Source of the DNA: Euwallacea fornicatus
Taxonomy: Eukaryota; Arthropoda; Insecta; Coleoptera; Curculionidae
Assembly (NCBI RefSeq): GCF_040115645.1
Contig: NW_027096019.1
Location: 434,001 to 498,000 of the forward strand
Length of the DNA: 64,000 nucleotides
Direction of reading: 5' to 3'
Shown: in pieces, positions 49,312-62,214 of the stretch
Numbering within the stretch: the stretch's first letter is position 1
Layout: each line of letters opens with the position of its first letter
Translations under genes and position numbers: made by a program
Notes under the pieces: generated by a model
Told to the model about the DNA's origin: nothing
Database searches by the model: none
Seen by the model: only the letters and a program-made list of their open reading frames with translations

Positions 49312-52300
49312 TACTCGTTTTCTAGAAAACTCACCAAGATACAATGAGGCCTTATTTGTCATGTTAAAGAGCTCGTCGAGGTGATTCTGTGGTCAAATTT
49401 TGAAGGTAGTTGGAGCTCATTTGCCGAAGTTACGTAGGTTCAAAGCTTGAAAAGTCACGAAAGTTGTGTGTTTGTGCACATAAATTACTCGTTTTCTAGA
49501 AAACTCACCTAGATACAATGAGGCCTTATTTGTCATGTTAAAGAGCTCGTCGAGGTGATTCTGTGGTCCAATTTGGAAGGTACTTGGAGCTCATTTGCCG
49601 AAGTTACGGAGGGTCAAAGTTTGAAAAGTCACGAAAGAAGTGTGTTGTGCACATAAATTACTCGTTTTCTAGAAAACTCACCAAGATACAATGAGGCCTT
49701 ATTAGTCGTGTTAAAGTGCTCGTCGAGGTGATTCTGTGGTCCAATTTTGAAGGTACTTGGAGCTCATTTGCCGAAGTTACGGAGGGTCAAAGTTTGAAAA
49801 GTCACGAAAGAAGTGTGTTGTGCACATAAATTACTCGTTTTCTAGAAAACTCACCAAGATACAATGAAGCCTTATGAGTCATGATGAAGAACTCACCGAG
49901 ATGATTCTATGATCAATTTTTTAAGCAATTTGAAGCACATTTGCCGAAGTTACGGAGGTTCAAAACTTGAAAAGTCACGAAGGAAGTGTGTTTGAGCACA
50001 TAAATTACTCGTTTTCTGGAAAACTCACCAAGATACAATGAAACCTTATTTATCATGTTAAGGAGCTCGTCGAGGTGATTCTGTGGTCCAATTTTGAAGG
50101 TAGTTGGAGCTCATTTGCCGAAGTTACGTAGGTTCAAAGCTTGAAAAGTCACGAAAGTTATGTGTTTGAGCACATAAATTACTCGTTTTCTGGAAAACTC
50201 ACCAAGATACAATGAAGCCTTATTAGTCTTGTTAAAGAGCTCGTCGAGGTGATTCTGTGGTCCAATTTTGAAGGTAGTTGGAGCTCATTTGCCGAAGTTA
50301 CGTAGGTTCAAAGCTTGAAAAGTCACGAAAGTTGTGTGTTTGAGCACATAAATTACTCGTTTTCTGGAAAACTCACCAACATACAATGAAGCCTTATTTG
50401 TCATGTTAAAGAGCTCGTCGAGGTGATTCTGTGGTCCAATTTTGAAGGTAGTTGGAGCTCATTTGCCGAAGTTACGTAGGTTCAAAGCTTGAAAAGTCAC
50501 GAAAGTTGGGTGTTTGTGCACATAAATTACTCGTTTTCTAGAAAACTCACCTAGATACAATGAAGCCTTATGAGTCATGATGAAGAACTCACCGAGATGA
50601 TTCTATGATCAATTTTTTAAGCAATTTGAAGCACATTTGCCGAAGTTACGGAGGTTCAAAACTTGAAAAGTCACGAAGGAAGTGTGTTTGAGCACATAAA
50701 TTACTCGTTTTCTGGAAAACTCACCAAGATACAATGAAGCCTTATTTATCATGTTAAGGAGCTCGTCGAGGTGATTCTGTGGTCCAATTTTGAAGGTAGT
50801 TGGAGCTCATTTGCCGAATTTACGTAGGTTCAAAGCTTGAAAAGTCTCGAAAGTTGTGTGTTTGAGCACATAAGTTACTCGTTTTCTAGAAAACTCAACA
50901 AGATACAATGAGGCCTTATTAGTCGTGTTAAAGTGCTCGTCGAGGTGATTCTGTGGTCCAATTTTGAAGGTACTTGGAGCTCATTTGCCGAAGTTACGGA
51001 GGGTCAAATTTTGAAAAGTCACGAAAGAAGTGTGTTGTGCACATAAATTACTCGTTTTCTAGAAAACTCACCAAGATACAATGAGGCCTTATTAGTCGTG
51101 TTAAAGTGCTCGTCGAGGTGATTCTGTGGTCCAATTTTGAAGGTACTTGGAGCTCATTTGCCGAAGTTACGGAGGTTCAAATCTAGAAAAGTCACGAAAG
51201 TTATGTGTTTGAGCACATAAATTACTCGTTTTCTAGAAAACTCACCAAGATACAATGAGGCCTTATTAGTCGTGTTAAAGTGCTCGTCGAGATGATTCTG
51301 TGGTCAAATTTTGAAGCTATTTGGAGCTCATTTGCCGAAGTTACGGAGGTTCAAATCTTGAAAGGTCACGAGAGATGTGTGTTTGTGCACATAAATTACT
51401 CGTTTTCTAGAAAACTCACCAAGATACAATGAGGCTTTATTAGTCGTGTTAAAGTGCTCGTCGAGGTGATTCTGTGGTCAAATTTTGAAGCTATTTGGAG
51501 CTCATTTGCCGAAGTTACGGAGGTTCAAATCTTGAAAGGTCACGAGAGATGTGTGTTTGTGCACATAAATTACTCGTTTTCTAGAAAACTCACCAAGATA
51601 CAATGAAGCCTTATGAGTCATGATGAAGAACTCACTGAGATGATTCTATGATCAATTTTTTAAGCAATTTGAAGCACATTTGCCGAAGTTACGGAGGTTC
51701 AAAACTTGAAAAGTCACGAAGGAAGTGTGTTTGAGCACATAAATTACTCGTTTTCTGGAAAACTCACCAAGATACAATGAGGCCTTATTAGTCGTGTTAA
51801 AGTGCTCGTCGAGGTGATTCTGTGGTCAAATTTTGAAGCTATTTGGAGCTCATTTGCCGAAGTTACGGAGGTTCAAATCTTGAAAGGTCACGAGAGATGT
51901 GTGTTTGTGCACATAAATTACTCGTTTTCTAGAAAACTCACCAAGATACAATGAAGCCTTATGAGTCATGATGAAGAGCTCGTCGAGGTGATTCTATGAT
52001 CAATTTTTTAAGCAATTTGAAGCACATTTGCCGAAGTTACGGAGGTTCAAAGCTTGAAAAGTCACGAAAGATGTGTGTTTGTGCACATAAATTACTCGTT
52101 TTCTAGAAAACTCACCAAGATACAATGAAGCCTTATTAGTCGTGTTAAAGTGCTCGTCGAGGTGATTCTGTGGTCAAATTTTGAAGGTATTAGGAGCTCA
52201 TTTGCCGAAGTTACGGAGGTTCAAATCTTGAAAGGTCACGAGAGATGTGTGTTTGTGCACATAAATTACTCGTTTCTAGAAAACTCACCTAGATACAATG

Positions 52301-55300
52301 AAGCCTTATGAGTCATGATGAAGAGCTCGTCGAGGTGATTCTATGATCAATTTTTTAAGCAATTTGAAGCACATTTGCCGAAGTTACGGAGGTTCAAAAC
52401 TTGAAAAGTCACGAAGGAAGTGTGTTTGAGCACATAAATTACTCGTTTTCTGGAAAACTCACCAAGATACAATGAAGCCTTATTTATCATGTTAAGGAGC
52501 TCGTCGAGGTGATTCTGTGGTCCAATTTTGAAGGTAGTTGGAGCTCATTTGCCGAAGTTACGTAGGTTCAAAGCTTGAAAAGTCTCGAAAGTTGTGTGTT
52601 TGAGCACATAAGTTACTCGTTTTCTAGAAAACTCAACAAGATACAATGAGGCCTTATTAGTCGTGTTAAAGTGCTCGTCGAGGTGATTCTGTGGTCCAAT
52701 TTTGAAGGTACTTGGAGCTCATTTGCCGAAGTTACGGAGGTTCAAATCTTGAAAGGTCACGAGAGATGTGTGTTTGTGCACATAAATTACTCGTTTTCTA
52801 GAAAACTCACCAAGATACAATGAGGCTTTATTAGTCGTGTTAAAGTGCTCGTCGAGGTGATTCTGTGGTCAAATTTTGAAGCTATTTTGAGCTCATTTGC
52901 CGAAGTTACGGAGGTTCAAAACTTGAAAAGTCACGAAGGAAGTGTGTTGTGCACATAAATTACTCGTTTTCTAGAAAACTCACCAAGATACAATGAGGCC
53001 TTATTAGTCGTGTTAAAGTGCTCGTCGAGGTGATTCTGTGGTCAAATTTTGAAGGTATTTGAAGCTCATTTGCCGAAGTTACGGAGGTTCAAATCTTGAA
53101 AAGTCACGAAAGATGTGTGTTTGAGCAAATAAATTACTCGTTTATAGAAAACTCAGCAAGATACAATGAAGCCTTATGAGTCATGATGAAGAGCTCAAGG
53201 AGATGATTCTATGATCAATTTTTTAAGCAATTTGAAGCACATTTGCCGAAGTTCGGAGGTTCAAAGCTTGAAAAGTCACGAAAGATGTGTGTTTGTGCAC
53301 ATAAATTACTCGTTTTCTAAAAAACTCACCAAGATACAATGAAGCCTTATGAGTCATGATGAAGAACTCACCGAGATGATTCTATGATCAATTTTTTAAG
53401 CAATTTGAAGCACATTTGCAGAAGTTACGGAGGTTCAAAACTTGAAAAGTCACGAAGGAAGTGTGTTTGAGCACATAAATTACTCGTTTTCTGGAAAACT
53501 CACCAAGATACAATGAAGCCTTATTTGTCATGTTAAAGAGCTCGTCGAGGTGATTTTATGATCAATTTTTTAAGCAATTTGAAGCACATTTGCCGAAGTT
53601 ACGGAGGTTCAAAGCTTGAAAAGTCACGAAAGATGTGTGTTTGTGCACATAAATTACTCGTTTTCTAGAAAACTCACCAAGATACAATGAAGCCTTATGA
53701 GTCATGATGAAGAACTCACCGAAATGATTCTATGATCAATTTTTTAAGCAATTTGAAGCACATTTGCCGAAGTTACGGAGGTTCAAAATTTGAAAAGTCA
53801 CGAAAGAAGTGTGTTTGTGCACATAAATTACTCGTTTTCTGGAAAACTCACCAAGATACAATGAGGCCTTATTAGTCTTTTTAAAGTGCTCGTCGAGGTG
53901 ATTCTGCGGTCAAATTTTGAAGGTATTTGAAGCTCATTTGCCGAAGTTACGGAGGTTCAAATCTTGAAAAGTCACGAAAGATGTGTGTTTGAGCAAATAA
54001 ATTACTCGTTTATAGAAAACTCAGCAAGATACAATGAAGCCTTATGAGTCATGATGAAGAGCTCAAGGAGATGATTCTATGATCAATTTTTTAAGCAATT
54101 TGAAGCACATTTGCCGAAGTTCGGAGGTTCAAAGCTTGAAAAGTCACGAAAGATGTGTGTTTGTGCACATAAATTACTCGTTTTCTAAAAAACTCACCAA
54201 GATACAATGAAGCCTTATGAGTCATGATGAAGAACTCACCGAGATGATTCTATGATCAATTTTTTAAGCAATTTGAAGCACATTTGCAGAAGTTACGGAG
54301 GTTCAAAACTTGAAAAGTCACGAAGGAAGTGTGTTTGAGCACATAAATTACTCGTTTTCTGGAAAACTCACCAAGATACAATGAAGCCTTATTTGTCATG
54401 TTAAAGAGCTCGTCGAGGTGATTCTGTGGTAAAATTTTGAAGGTATTTGAAGCTCATTTGCCGAAGTTACGGAGGTTCAAATCTTGAAAGGTTACGAGAG
54501 ATGTGTGTTTGTGCACATAAATTACTCGTTTTCTAGAAATCTCAGAAAGATACAATGAAGCCTTATTTGTCATGTTAAAGAGCTCGTCGAGGTGATTCTG
54601 TGGTAAAATTTTGAAGGTATTTGAAGCTCATTTGCCGAAGTTACGGAGGTTCAAATCTTGAAAGGTTACGAGAGATGTGTGTTTGTGCACATAAATTACT
54701 CGTTTCTAGAAAACTCACCTAGATACAATGAAGCCTTATGAGTCATGATGAAGAGCTCGTCGAGGTGATTCTATGATCAATTTTTTAAGCAATTTGAAGC
54801 ACATTTGCCGAAGTTACGGAGGTTCAAATCTTGAAAGGTCACGAGAGATGTGTGTTTGTGCACATAAATTACTCGTTTCTAGAAAACTCACCTAAATACA
54901 ATGAGGCCTTATTTGTCATGTTAAAGAGCTCGTCGAGGTGATTCTGTGGTCAAATTTTGAAGGTAGTTGGAGCTCATTTGCCGAAGTTACGGAGGTTCAA
55001 ATCTTGAAAGGTCACGAGAGATGTGTGTTTGTGCAAATAAATTACTCGTTTTCTAGAAAACTCACCTAAATACAATGAGGCCTTATTTGTCATGTTAAAG
55101 AGCTCGTCGAGGTGATTCTGTGTTCAAATTTTGAAGGTATTTGGAGCTCATTTGTCGAAGTTACGGAGGTTCAAATCTTGAAAGGTCACGAGAGATGTGT
55201 GTTTGTGCACATAAATTACTCGTTTCTAGAAAACTCACCTAGATACAATGAAGCCTTATGAGTCATGATGAAGAGCTCGTCGAGGTGATTTTATGATCAA

Positions 55301-57160
55301 TTTTTTAAGCAATTTGAAGCACATTTGCCGAAGTTACGGAGGTTCAAAGCTTGAAAAGTCACGAAAGATGTGTGTTTGTGCACATAAATTACTCGTTTTC
55401 TAGAAAACTCACCAAGATACAATGAAGCCTTATGAGTCATGATGAAGAGCTCGTCGAGGTGATTCTATGATCAATTTTTTAAGCAATTTGAAGCAAATTT
55501 GCCGAAGTTACGGAGGTTCAAAACTTGAAAAGTCACGAAAGATGTGTGTTTGTGCACATAAATTACTCGTTTCTAGAAAACTCACCTAAGTACAATGAGG
55601 CCTTATTTGTCATGTTAAAGAGCTCGTCGAGGTGATTCTGTGGTCAAATTTTGAAGGTAGTTGGAGCTCATTTGCCGAAGTTACGGAGGTTCAAATCTTG
55701 AAAGGTCACGAGAGATGTGTGTTTGTGCAAATAAATTACTCGTTTTCTAGAAAACTCACCAAGATACAATGAGGCCTTATTAGTCGTGTTAAAGTGCTCG
55801 TCGAGGTGATTCTGTGGTCAAATTTTGAAGCTATTTGGAGCTCATTTGCCGAAGTTACGGAGGTTCGAATCTTGAAAGGTCACGAGAGATGTGTGTTTGT
55901 GCACATAAATTACTCGTTTTCTAGAAAACTCACCAAGATACAATGAAGCCTTATGAGTCATGATGAAGAACTCACCGAGATGATTCTATGATCAATTTTT
56001 TAAGCAATTTGAAGCACATTTGCCGAAGTTACGGAGGTTCAAAACTTGAAAAGTCACGAAGGAAGTGTGTTTGAGCACATAAATTACTCGTTTTCTGGAA
56101 AACTCACCAAGATACAATGAAGCCTTATGAGTCATGATGAAGAGCTCGTCGAGGTGATTCTATGATCAATTTTTTAAGCAATTTGAAGCAAATTTGCCGA
56201 AGTTACGGAGGTTCAAAACTTGAAAAGTCACGAAAGATGTGTGTTTGTGCACATAAATTACTCGTTTCTAGAAAACTCACCTAAGTACAATGAGGCCTTA
56301 TTTGTCATGTTAAAGTGCTCGTCGAGGTGATTCTGTGGTCAAATTTTGAAGCTATTTGGAGCTCATTTGCCGAAGTTACGGAGGTTCGAATCTTGAAAGG
56401 TCACGAGAGATGTGTGTTTGTGCACATAAATTACTCGTTTTCTAGAAAACTCACCAAGATACAATGAAGCCTTATGAGTCATGATGAAGAACTCACCGAG
56501 ATGATTCTATGATCAATTTTTTAAGCAATTTGAAGCACATTTGCCGAAGTTACGGAGGTTCAAAGCTTGAAAAGTCACGAAAGATGTGTGTTTGTGCACA
56601 TAAATTACTCGTTTTCTAGAAAACTCACCAAGATACAATGAAGCCTTATGAGTCATGATGAAGAACTCACCGAAATGATTCTATGATCAATTTTTTAAGC
56701 AATTTGAAGCACATTTGCCGAAGTTACGGAGGTTCAAAATTTGAAAAGTCACGAAAGAAGTGTGTTTGTGCACATAAATTACTCGTTTTCTGGAAAACTC
56801 ACCAAGATACAATGAGGCCTTATTAGTCTTTTTAAAGTGCTCGTCGAGGTGATTCTGCGGTCAAATTTTGAAGGTATTTGAAGCTCATTTGCCGAAGTTA
56901 CGGAGGTTCAAATCTTGAAAAGTCACGAAAGATGTGTGTTTGAGCAAATAAATTACTCGTTTATAGAAAACTCAGCAAGATACAATGAAGCCTTATGAGT
57001 CATGATGAAGAGCTCAAGGAGATGATTCTATGATCAATTTTTTAAGCAATTTGAAGCACATTTGCCGAAGTTACGGAGGTTCAAAGCTTGAAAAGTCACG
57101 AAAGATGTGTGTTTGTGCACATAAATTACTCGTTTTCTAAAAAACTCACCAAGATACAAT
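49190..57160. repeat. Right copy of the long dispersed duplication (partner at about 27.84-35.12 kb)
   Basis: Marker pairs are given with the left copy. Compared with it, this copy has about four extra monomers between 51.7 and 53.05 kb, one extra near 54.95 kb and one fewer near 56.3 kb. A short cluster of changes lies near 51,175-51,185. Its left edge falls where a 'cctaagtacaatgagg' monomer meets the 'ttgatggtagttgg' monomer; in the left copy the preceding monomer is of a different kind. Its right edge is where 'gaagaactcaccgag' replaces 'gaagagctcgtcgag'. Confidence 0.8.
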
Positions 57161-57339
57161 GAAGCCTTATGAGTCATGATGAAGAACTCACCGAGATGAT
57201 TCTATGATCAATTTTTTAAGCAATTTGAAGCACATTTGCAGAAGTTACGGAGGTTCAAAACTTGAAAAGTCACGAAGGAAGTGTGTTTGAGCACATAAAT
57301 TACTCGTTTTCTGGAAAACTCACCAAGATACAATGAAGC

Positions 57340-60300
57340 CTTATTTGTCATGTTAAAGAGCTCGTCGAGGTGATTCTGTGGTAAAATTTTGAAGGTATTT
57401 GAAGCTCATTTGCCGAAGTTACGGAGGTTCAAATCTTGAAAGGTTACGAGAGATGTGTGTTTGTGCACATAAATTACTCGTTTCTAGAAAACTCACCTAG
57501 ATACAATGAAGCCTTATGAGTCATGATGAAGAGCTCGTCGAGGTGATTCTATGATCAATTTTTTAAGCAATTTGAAGCACATTTGCCGAAGTTACGGAGG
57601 TTCAAAGCTTGAAAAGTCACGAAAGATGTGTGTTTGTGCACATAAATTACTCGTTTCTAGAAAACTCACCTAAATACAATGAGGCCTTATTTGTCATGTT
57701 AAAGAGCTCGTCGAGGTGATTCTGTGGTCAAATTTTGAAGGTATTTGAAGCTCATTTGCCGAAGTTACGGAGGTTCAAATCTTGAAAGGTTACGAGAGAT
57801 GTGTGTTTGTGCACATAAATTACTCGTTTTCTAGAAATCTCAGAAAGATACAATGAAGCCTTATTTGTCATGTTAAAGAGCTCGTCGAGGTGATTCTGTG
57901 GTAAAATTTTGAAGGTATTTGAAGCTCATTTGCCGAAGTTACGGAGGTTCAAATCTTGAAAGGTTACGAGAGATGTGTGTTTGTGCACATAAATTACTCG
58001 TTTCTAGAAAACTCACCTAGATACAATGAAGCCTTATGAGTCATGATGAAGAGCTCGTCGAGGTGATTCTATGATCAATTTTTTAAGCAATTTGAAGCAC
58101 ATTTGCCGAAGTTACGGAGGTTCAAATCTTGAAAGGTCACGAGAGATGTGTGTTTGTGCACATAAATTACTCGTTTCTAGAAAACTCACCTAAATACAAT
58201 GAGGCCTTATTTGTCATGTTAAAGAGCTCGTCGAGGTGATTCTGTGGTCAAATTTTGAAGGTAGTTGGAGCTCATTTGCCGAAGTTACGGAGGTTCAAAT
58301 CTTGAAAGGTCACGAGAGATGTGTGTTTGTGCAAATAAATTACTCGTTTTCTAGAAAACTCACCTAAATACAATGAGGCCTTATTTGTCATGTTAAAGAG
58401 CTCGTCGAGGTGATTCTGTGTTCAAATTTTGAAGGTATTTGGAGCTCATTTGCCGAAGTTACGGAGGTTCAAATCTTGAAAGGTCACGAGAGATGTGTGT
58501 TTGTGCAAATAAATTACTCGTTTTCTAGAAAACTCACCTAAATACAATGAGGCCTTATTTGTCATGTTAAAGAGCTCGTCGAGGTGATTCTGTGTTCAAA
58601 TTTTGAAGGTATTTGGAGCTCATTTGCCGAAGTTACGGAGGTTCAAATCTTGAAAGGTCACGAGAGATGTGTGTTTGTGCACATAAATTACTCGTTTCTA
58701 GAAAACTCACCTAGATACAATGAAGCCTTATGAGTCATGATGAAGAACTCACCGAGATGATTCTATGATCAATTTTTTAAGCAATTTGAAGCACATTTGC
58801 CGAAGTTACGGAGGTTCAAAACTTGAAAAGTCACGAAGGAAGTGTGTTTGAGCACATAAATTACTCGTTTTCTGGAAAACTCACCAAGATACAATGAAGC
58901 CTTATTTGTCATGTTAAAGAGCTCGTCGAGGTGATTCTGTGGTAAAATTTTGAAGGTATTTGAAGCTCATTTGCCGAAGTTACGGAGGTTCAAATCTTGA
59001 AAGGTTACGAGAGATGTGTGTTTGTGCACATAAATTACTCGTTTTCTAGAAATCTCAGAAAGATACAATGAAGCCTTATTTGTCATGTTAAAGAGCTCGT
59101 CGAGGTGATTCTGTGGTAAAATTTTGAAGGTATTTGAAGCTCATTTGCCGAAGTTACGGAGGTTCAAATCTTGAAAGGTTACGAGAGATGTGTGTTTGTG
59201 CACATAAATTACTCGTTTCTAGAAAACTCACCTAGATACAATGAAGCCTTATGAGTCATGATGAAGAGCTCGTCGAGGTGATTCTATGATCAATTTTTTA
59301 AGCAATTTGAAGCACATTTGCCGAAGTTACGGAGGTTCAAAGCTTGAAAAGTCACGAAAGATGTGTGTTTGTGCACATAAATTACTCGTTTCTAGAAAAC
59401 TCACCTAAATACAATGAGGCCTTATTTGTCATGTTAAAGAGCTCGTCGAGGTGATTCTGTGGTCAAATTTTGAAGGTATTTGAAGCTCATTTGCCGAAGT
59501 TACGGAGGTTCAAATCTTGAAAGGTTACGAGAGATGTGTGTTTGTGCACATAAATTACTCGTTTTCTAGAAATCTCAGAAAGATACAATGAAGCCTTATT
59601 TGTCATGTTAAAGAGCTCGTCGAGGTGATTCTGTGGTAAAATTTTGAAGGTATTTGAAGCTCATTTGCCGAAGTTACGGAGGTTCAAATCTTGAAAGGTT
59701 ACGAGAGATGTGTGTTTGTGCACATAAATTACTCGTTTCTAGAAAACTCACCTAGATACAATGAAGCCTTATGAGTCATGATGAAGAGCTCGTCGAGGTG
59801 ATTCTATGATCAATTTTTTAAGCAATTTGAAGCACATTTGCCGAAGTTACGGAGGTTCAAATCTTGAAAGGTCACGAGAGATGTGTGTTTGTGCACATAA
59901 ATTACTCGTTTCTAGAAAACTCACCTAAATACAATGAGGCCTTATTTGTCATGTTAAAGAGCTCGTCGAGGTGATTCTGTGGTCAAATTTTGAAGGTAGT
60001 TGGAGCTCATTTGCCGAAGTTACGGAGGTTCAAATCTTGAAAGGTCACGAGAGATGTGTGTTTGTGCAAATAAATTACTCGTTTTCTAGAAAACTCACCT
60101 AAATACAATGAGGCCTTATTTGTCATGTTAAAGAGCTCGTCGAGGTGATTCTGTGTTCAAATTTTGAAGGTATTTGGAGCTCATTTGCCGAAGTTACGGA
60201 GGTTCAAATCTTGAAAGGTCACGAGAGATGTGTGTTTGTGCAAATAAATTACTCGTTTTCTAGAAAACTCACCTAAATACAATGAGGCCTTATTTGTCAT

Positions 60301-60480
60301 GTTAAAGAGCTCGTCGAGGTGATTCTGTGTTCAAATTTTGAAGGTATTTGGAGCTCATTTGCCGAAGTTACGGAGGTTCAAATCTTGAAAGGTCACGAGA
60401 GATGTGTGTTTGTGCACATAAATTACTCGTTTCTAGAAAACTCACCTAGATACAATGAAGCCTTATGAGTCATGATGAAG
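57340..60480. repeat. Tandem duplication of a 10-monomer unit (1,735 bp)
   Basis: 'gaaatctcagaaag' at 57834 and 59569 is 1,735 bp apart. The match runs from about 57,345 and 59,080 to about 58,745 and 60,480, where 'gaagaactcaccgag' and 'gaagagcgcgtcgag' part. The second copy ends with the complete 7-mer seen elsewhere, the first with a B1 copy, so the two were joined to different neighbours by exchange. An extra 'ggtaaaatttt' monomer precedes the second copy. Confidence 0.78.
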
Positions 60481-60770
60481 AGCGCGTCGAGGTGATTTTA
60501 TGATCAATTTTTTAAGCAATTTGAAGCACATTTGCCGAAGTTACGGAGGTTCAAAGCTTGAAAAGTCACGAAAGATGTGTGTTTGTGCACATAAATTACT
60601 CGTTTTCTAGAAAACTCACCAAGATACAATGAAGCCTTATGAGTCATGATGAAGAGCTCGTCGAGGTGATTCTATGATCAATTTTTTAAGCAATTTGAAG
60701 CACATTTGCCGAAGTTACGGAGGTTCAAAGCTTGAAAACTCACGAAAGATGTGTGTTTGTGCACATAAAT

Positions 60771-62214
60771 TACTCGTTTCTAGAAAACTCACCTAAATAC
60801 AATGAGTCCTTATTTGTCATGTTAAAGAGCTCGTCGAGGTGATTCTGTGGTCCAATTTTGAAGGTAGTTGGAGCTCATTTGCCGAAGTTACGGAGGTTCA
60901 AATCTTGAAAGGTCACGAGAGATGTGTGTTTGTGCAAATAAATTACTCGTTTTCTAGAAAACTCACCTAAATACAATGAGGCCTTATTTGTCATGTTAAA
61001 GAGCTCGTCGAGGTGATTCTGTGTTCAAATTTTGAAGGTATTTGGAGCTCATTTGTCGAAGTTACGGAGGTTCAAATCTTGAAAGGTCACGAGAGATGTG
61101 TGTTTGTGCACATAAATTACTCGTTTCTAGAAAACTCACCTAGATACAATGAAGCCTTATGAGTCATGATGAAGAGCTCGTCGAGGTGATTTTATGATCA
61201 ATTTTTTAAGCAATTTGAAGCACATTTGCCGAAGTTACGGAGGTTCAAAGCTTGAAAAGTCACGAAAGATGTGTGTTTGTGCACATAAATTACTCGTTTT
61301 CTAGAAAACTCACCAAGATACAATGAAGCCTTATGAGTCATGATGAAGAGCTCGTCGAGGTGATTCTATGATCAATTTTTTAAGCAATTTGAAGCAAATT
61401 TGCCGAAGTTACGGAGGTTCAAAACTTGAAAAGTCACGAAAGATGTGTGTTTGTGCACATAAATTACTCGTTTCTAGAAAACTCACCTAAGTACAATGAG
61501 GCCTTATTTGTCATGTTAAAGAGCTCGTCGAGGTGATTCTGTGGTCAAATTTTGAAGGTAGTTGGAGCTCATTTGCCGAAGTTACGGAGGTTCAAATCTT
61601 GAAAGGTCACGAGAGATGTGTGTTTGTGCAAATAAATTACTCGTTTTCTAGAAAACTCACCAAGATACAATGAGGCCTTATTAGTCGTGTTAAAGTGCTC
61701 GTCGAGGTGATTCTGTGGTCAAATTTTGAAGCTATTTGGAGCTCATTTGCCGAAGTTACGGAGGTTCGAATCTTGAAAGGTCACGAGAGATGTGTGTTTG
61801 TGCACATAAATTACTCGTTTTCTAGAAAACTCACCAAGATACAATGAAGCCTTATGAGTCATGATGAAGAACTCACCGAGATGATTCTATGATCAATTTT
61901 TTAAGCAATTTGAAGCACATTTGCCGAAGTTACGGAGGTTCAAAACTTGAAAAGTCACGAAGGAAGTGTGTTTGAGCACATAAATTACTCGTTTTCTGGA
62001 AAACTCACCAAGATACAATGAAGCCTTATGAGTCATGATGAAGAGCTCGTCGAGGTGATTCTATGATCAATTTTTTAAGCAATTTGAAGCAAATTTGCCG
62101 AAGTTACGGAGGTTCAAAACTTGAAAAGTCACGAAAGATGTGTGTTTGTGCACATAAATTACTCGTTTCTAGAAAACTCACCTAAGTACAATGAGGCCTT
62201 ATTTGTCATGTTAA
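60771..62214. repeat. Copy of 54,870-56,313 (offset 5,901 bp)
   Basis: 'catttgtcgaag' (55,150 to 61,051) and 'gaagcaaattt' (55,490 to 61,391, and 56,185 to 62,086) give an offset of 5,901 bp, equal to 34 monomers. Two small differences were seen at the left end: 'caatgagtcctta' near 60,803 for 'caatgaggcctta', and 'ggtccaatttt' near 60,850 for 'ggtcaaatttt'. To the right the match resumes with an offset of 6,421 bp ('gtctttttaaag' 56,826 to 63,247), three monomers more. The 'gaagcaaattt' variant is found only in this family of blocks (also 33.27, 33.97 and 37.61 kb). Confidence 0.78.
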
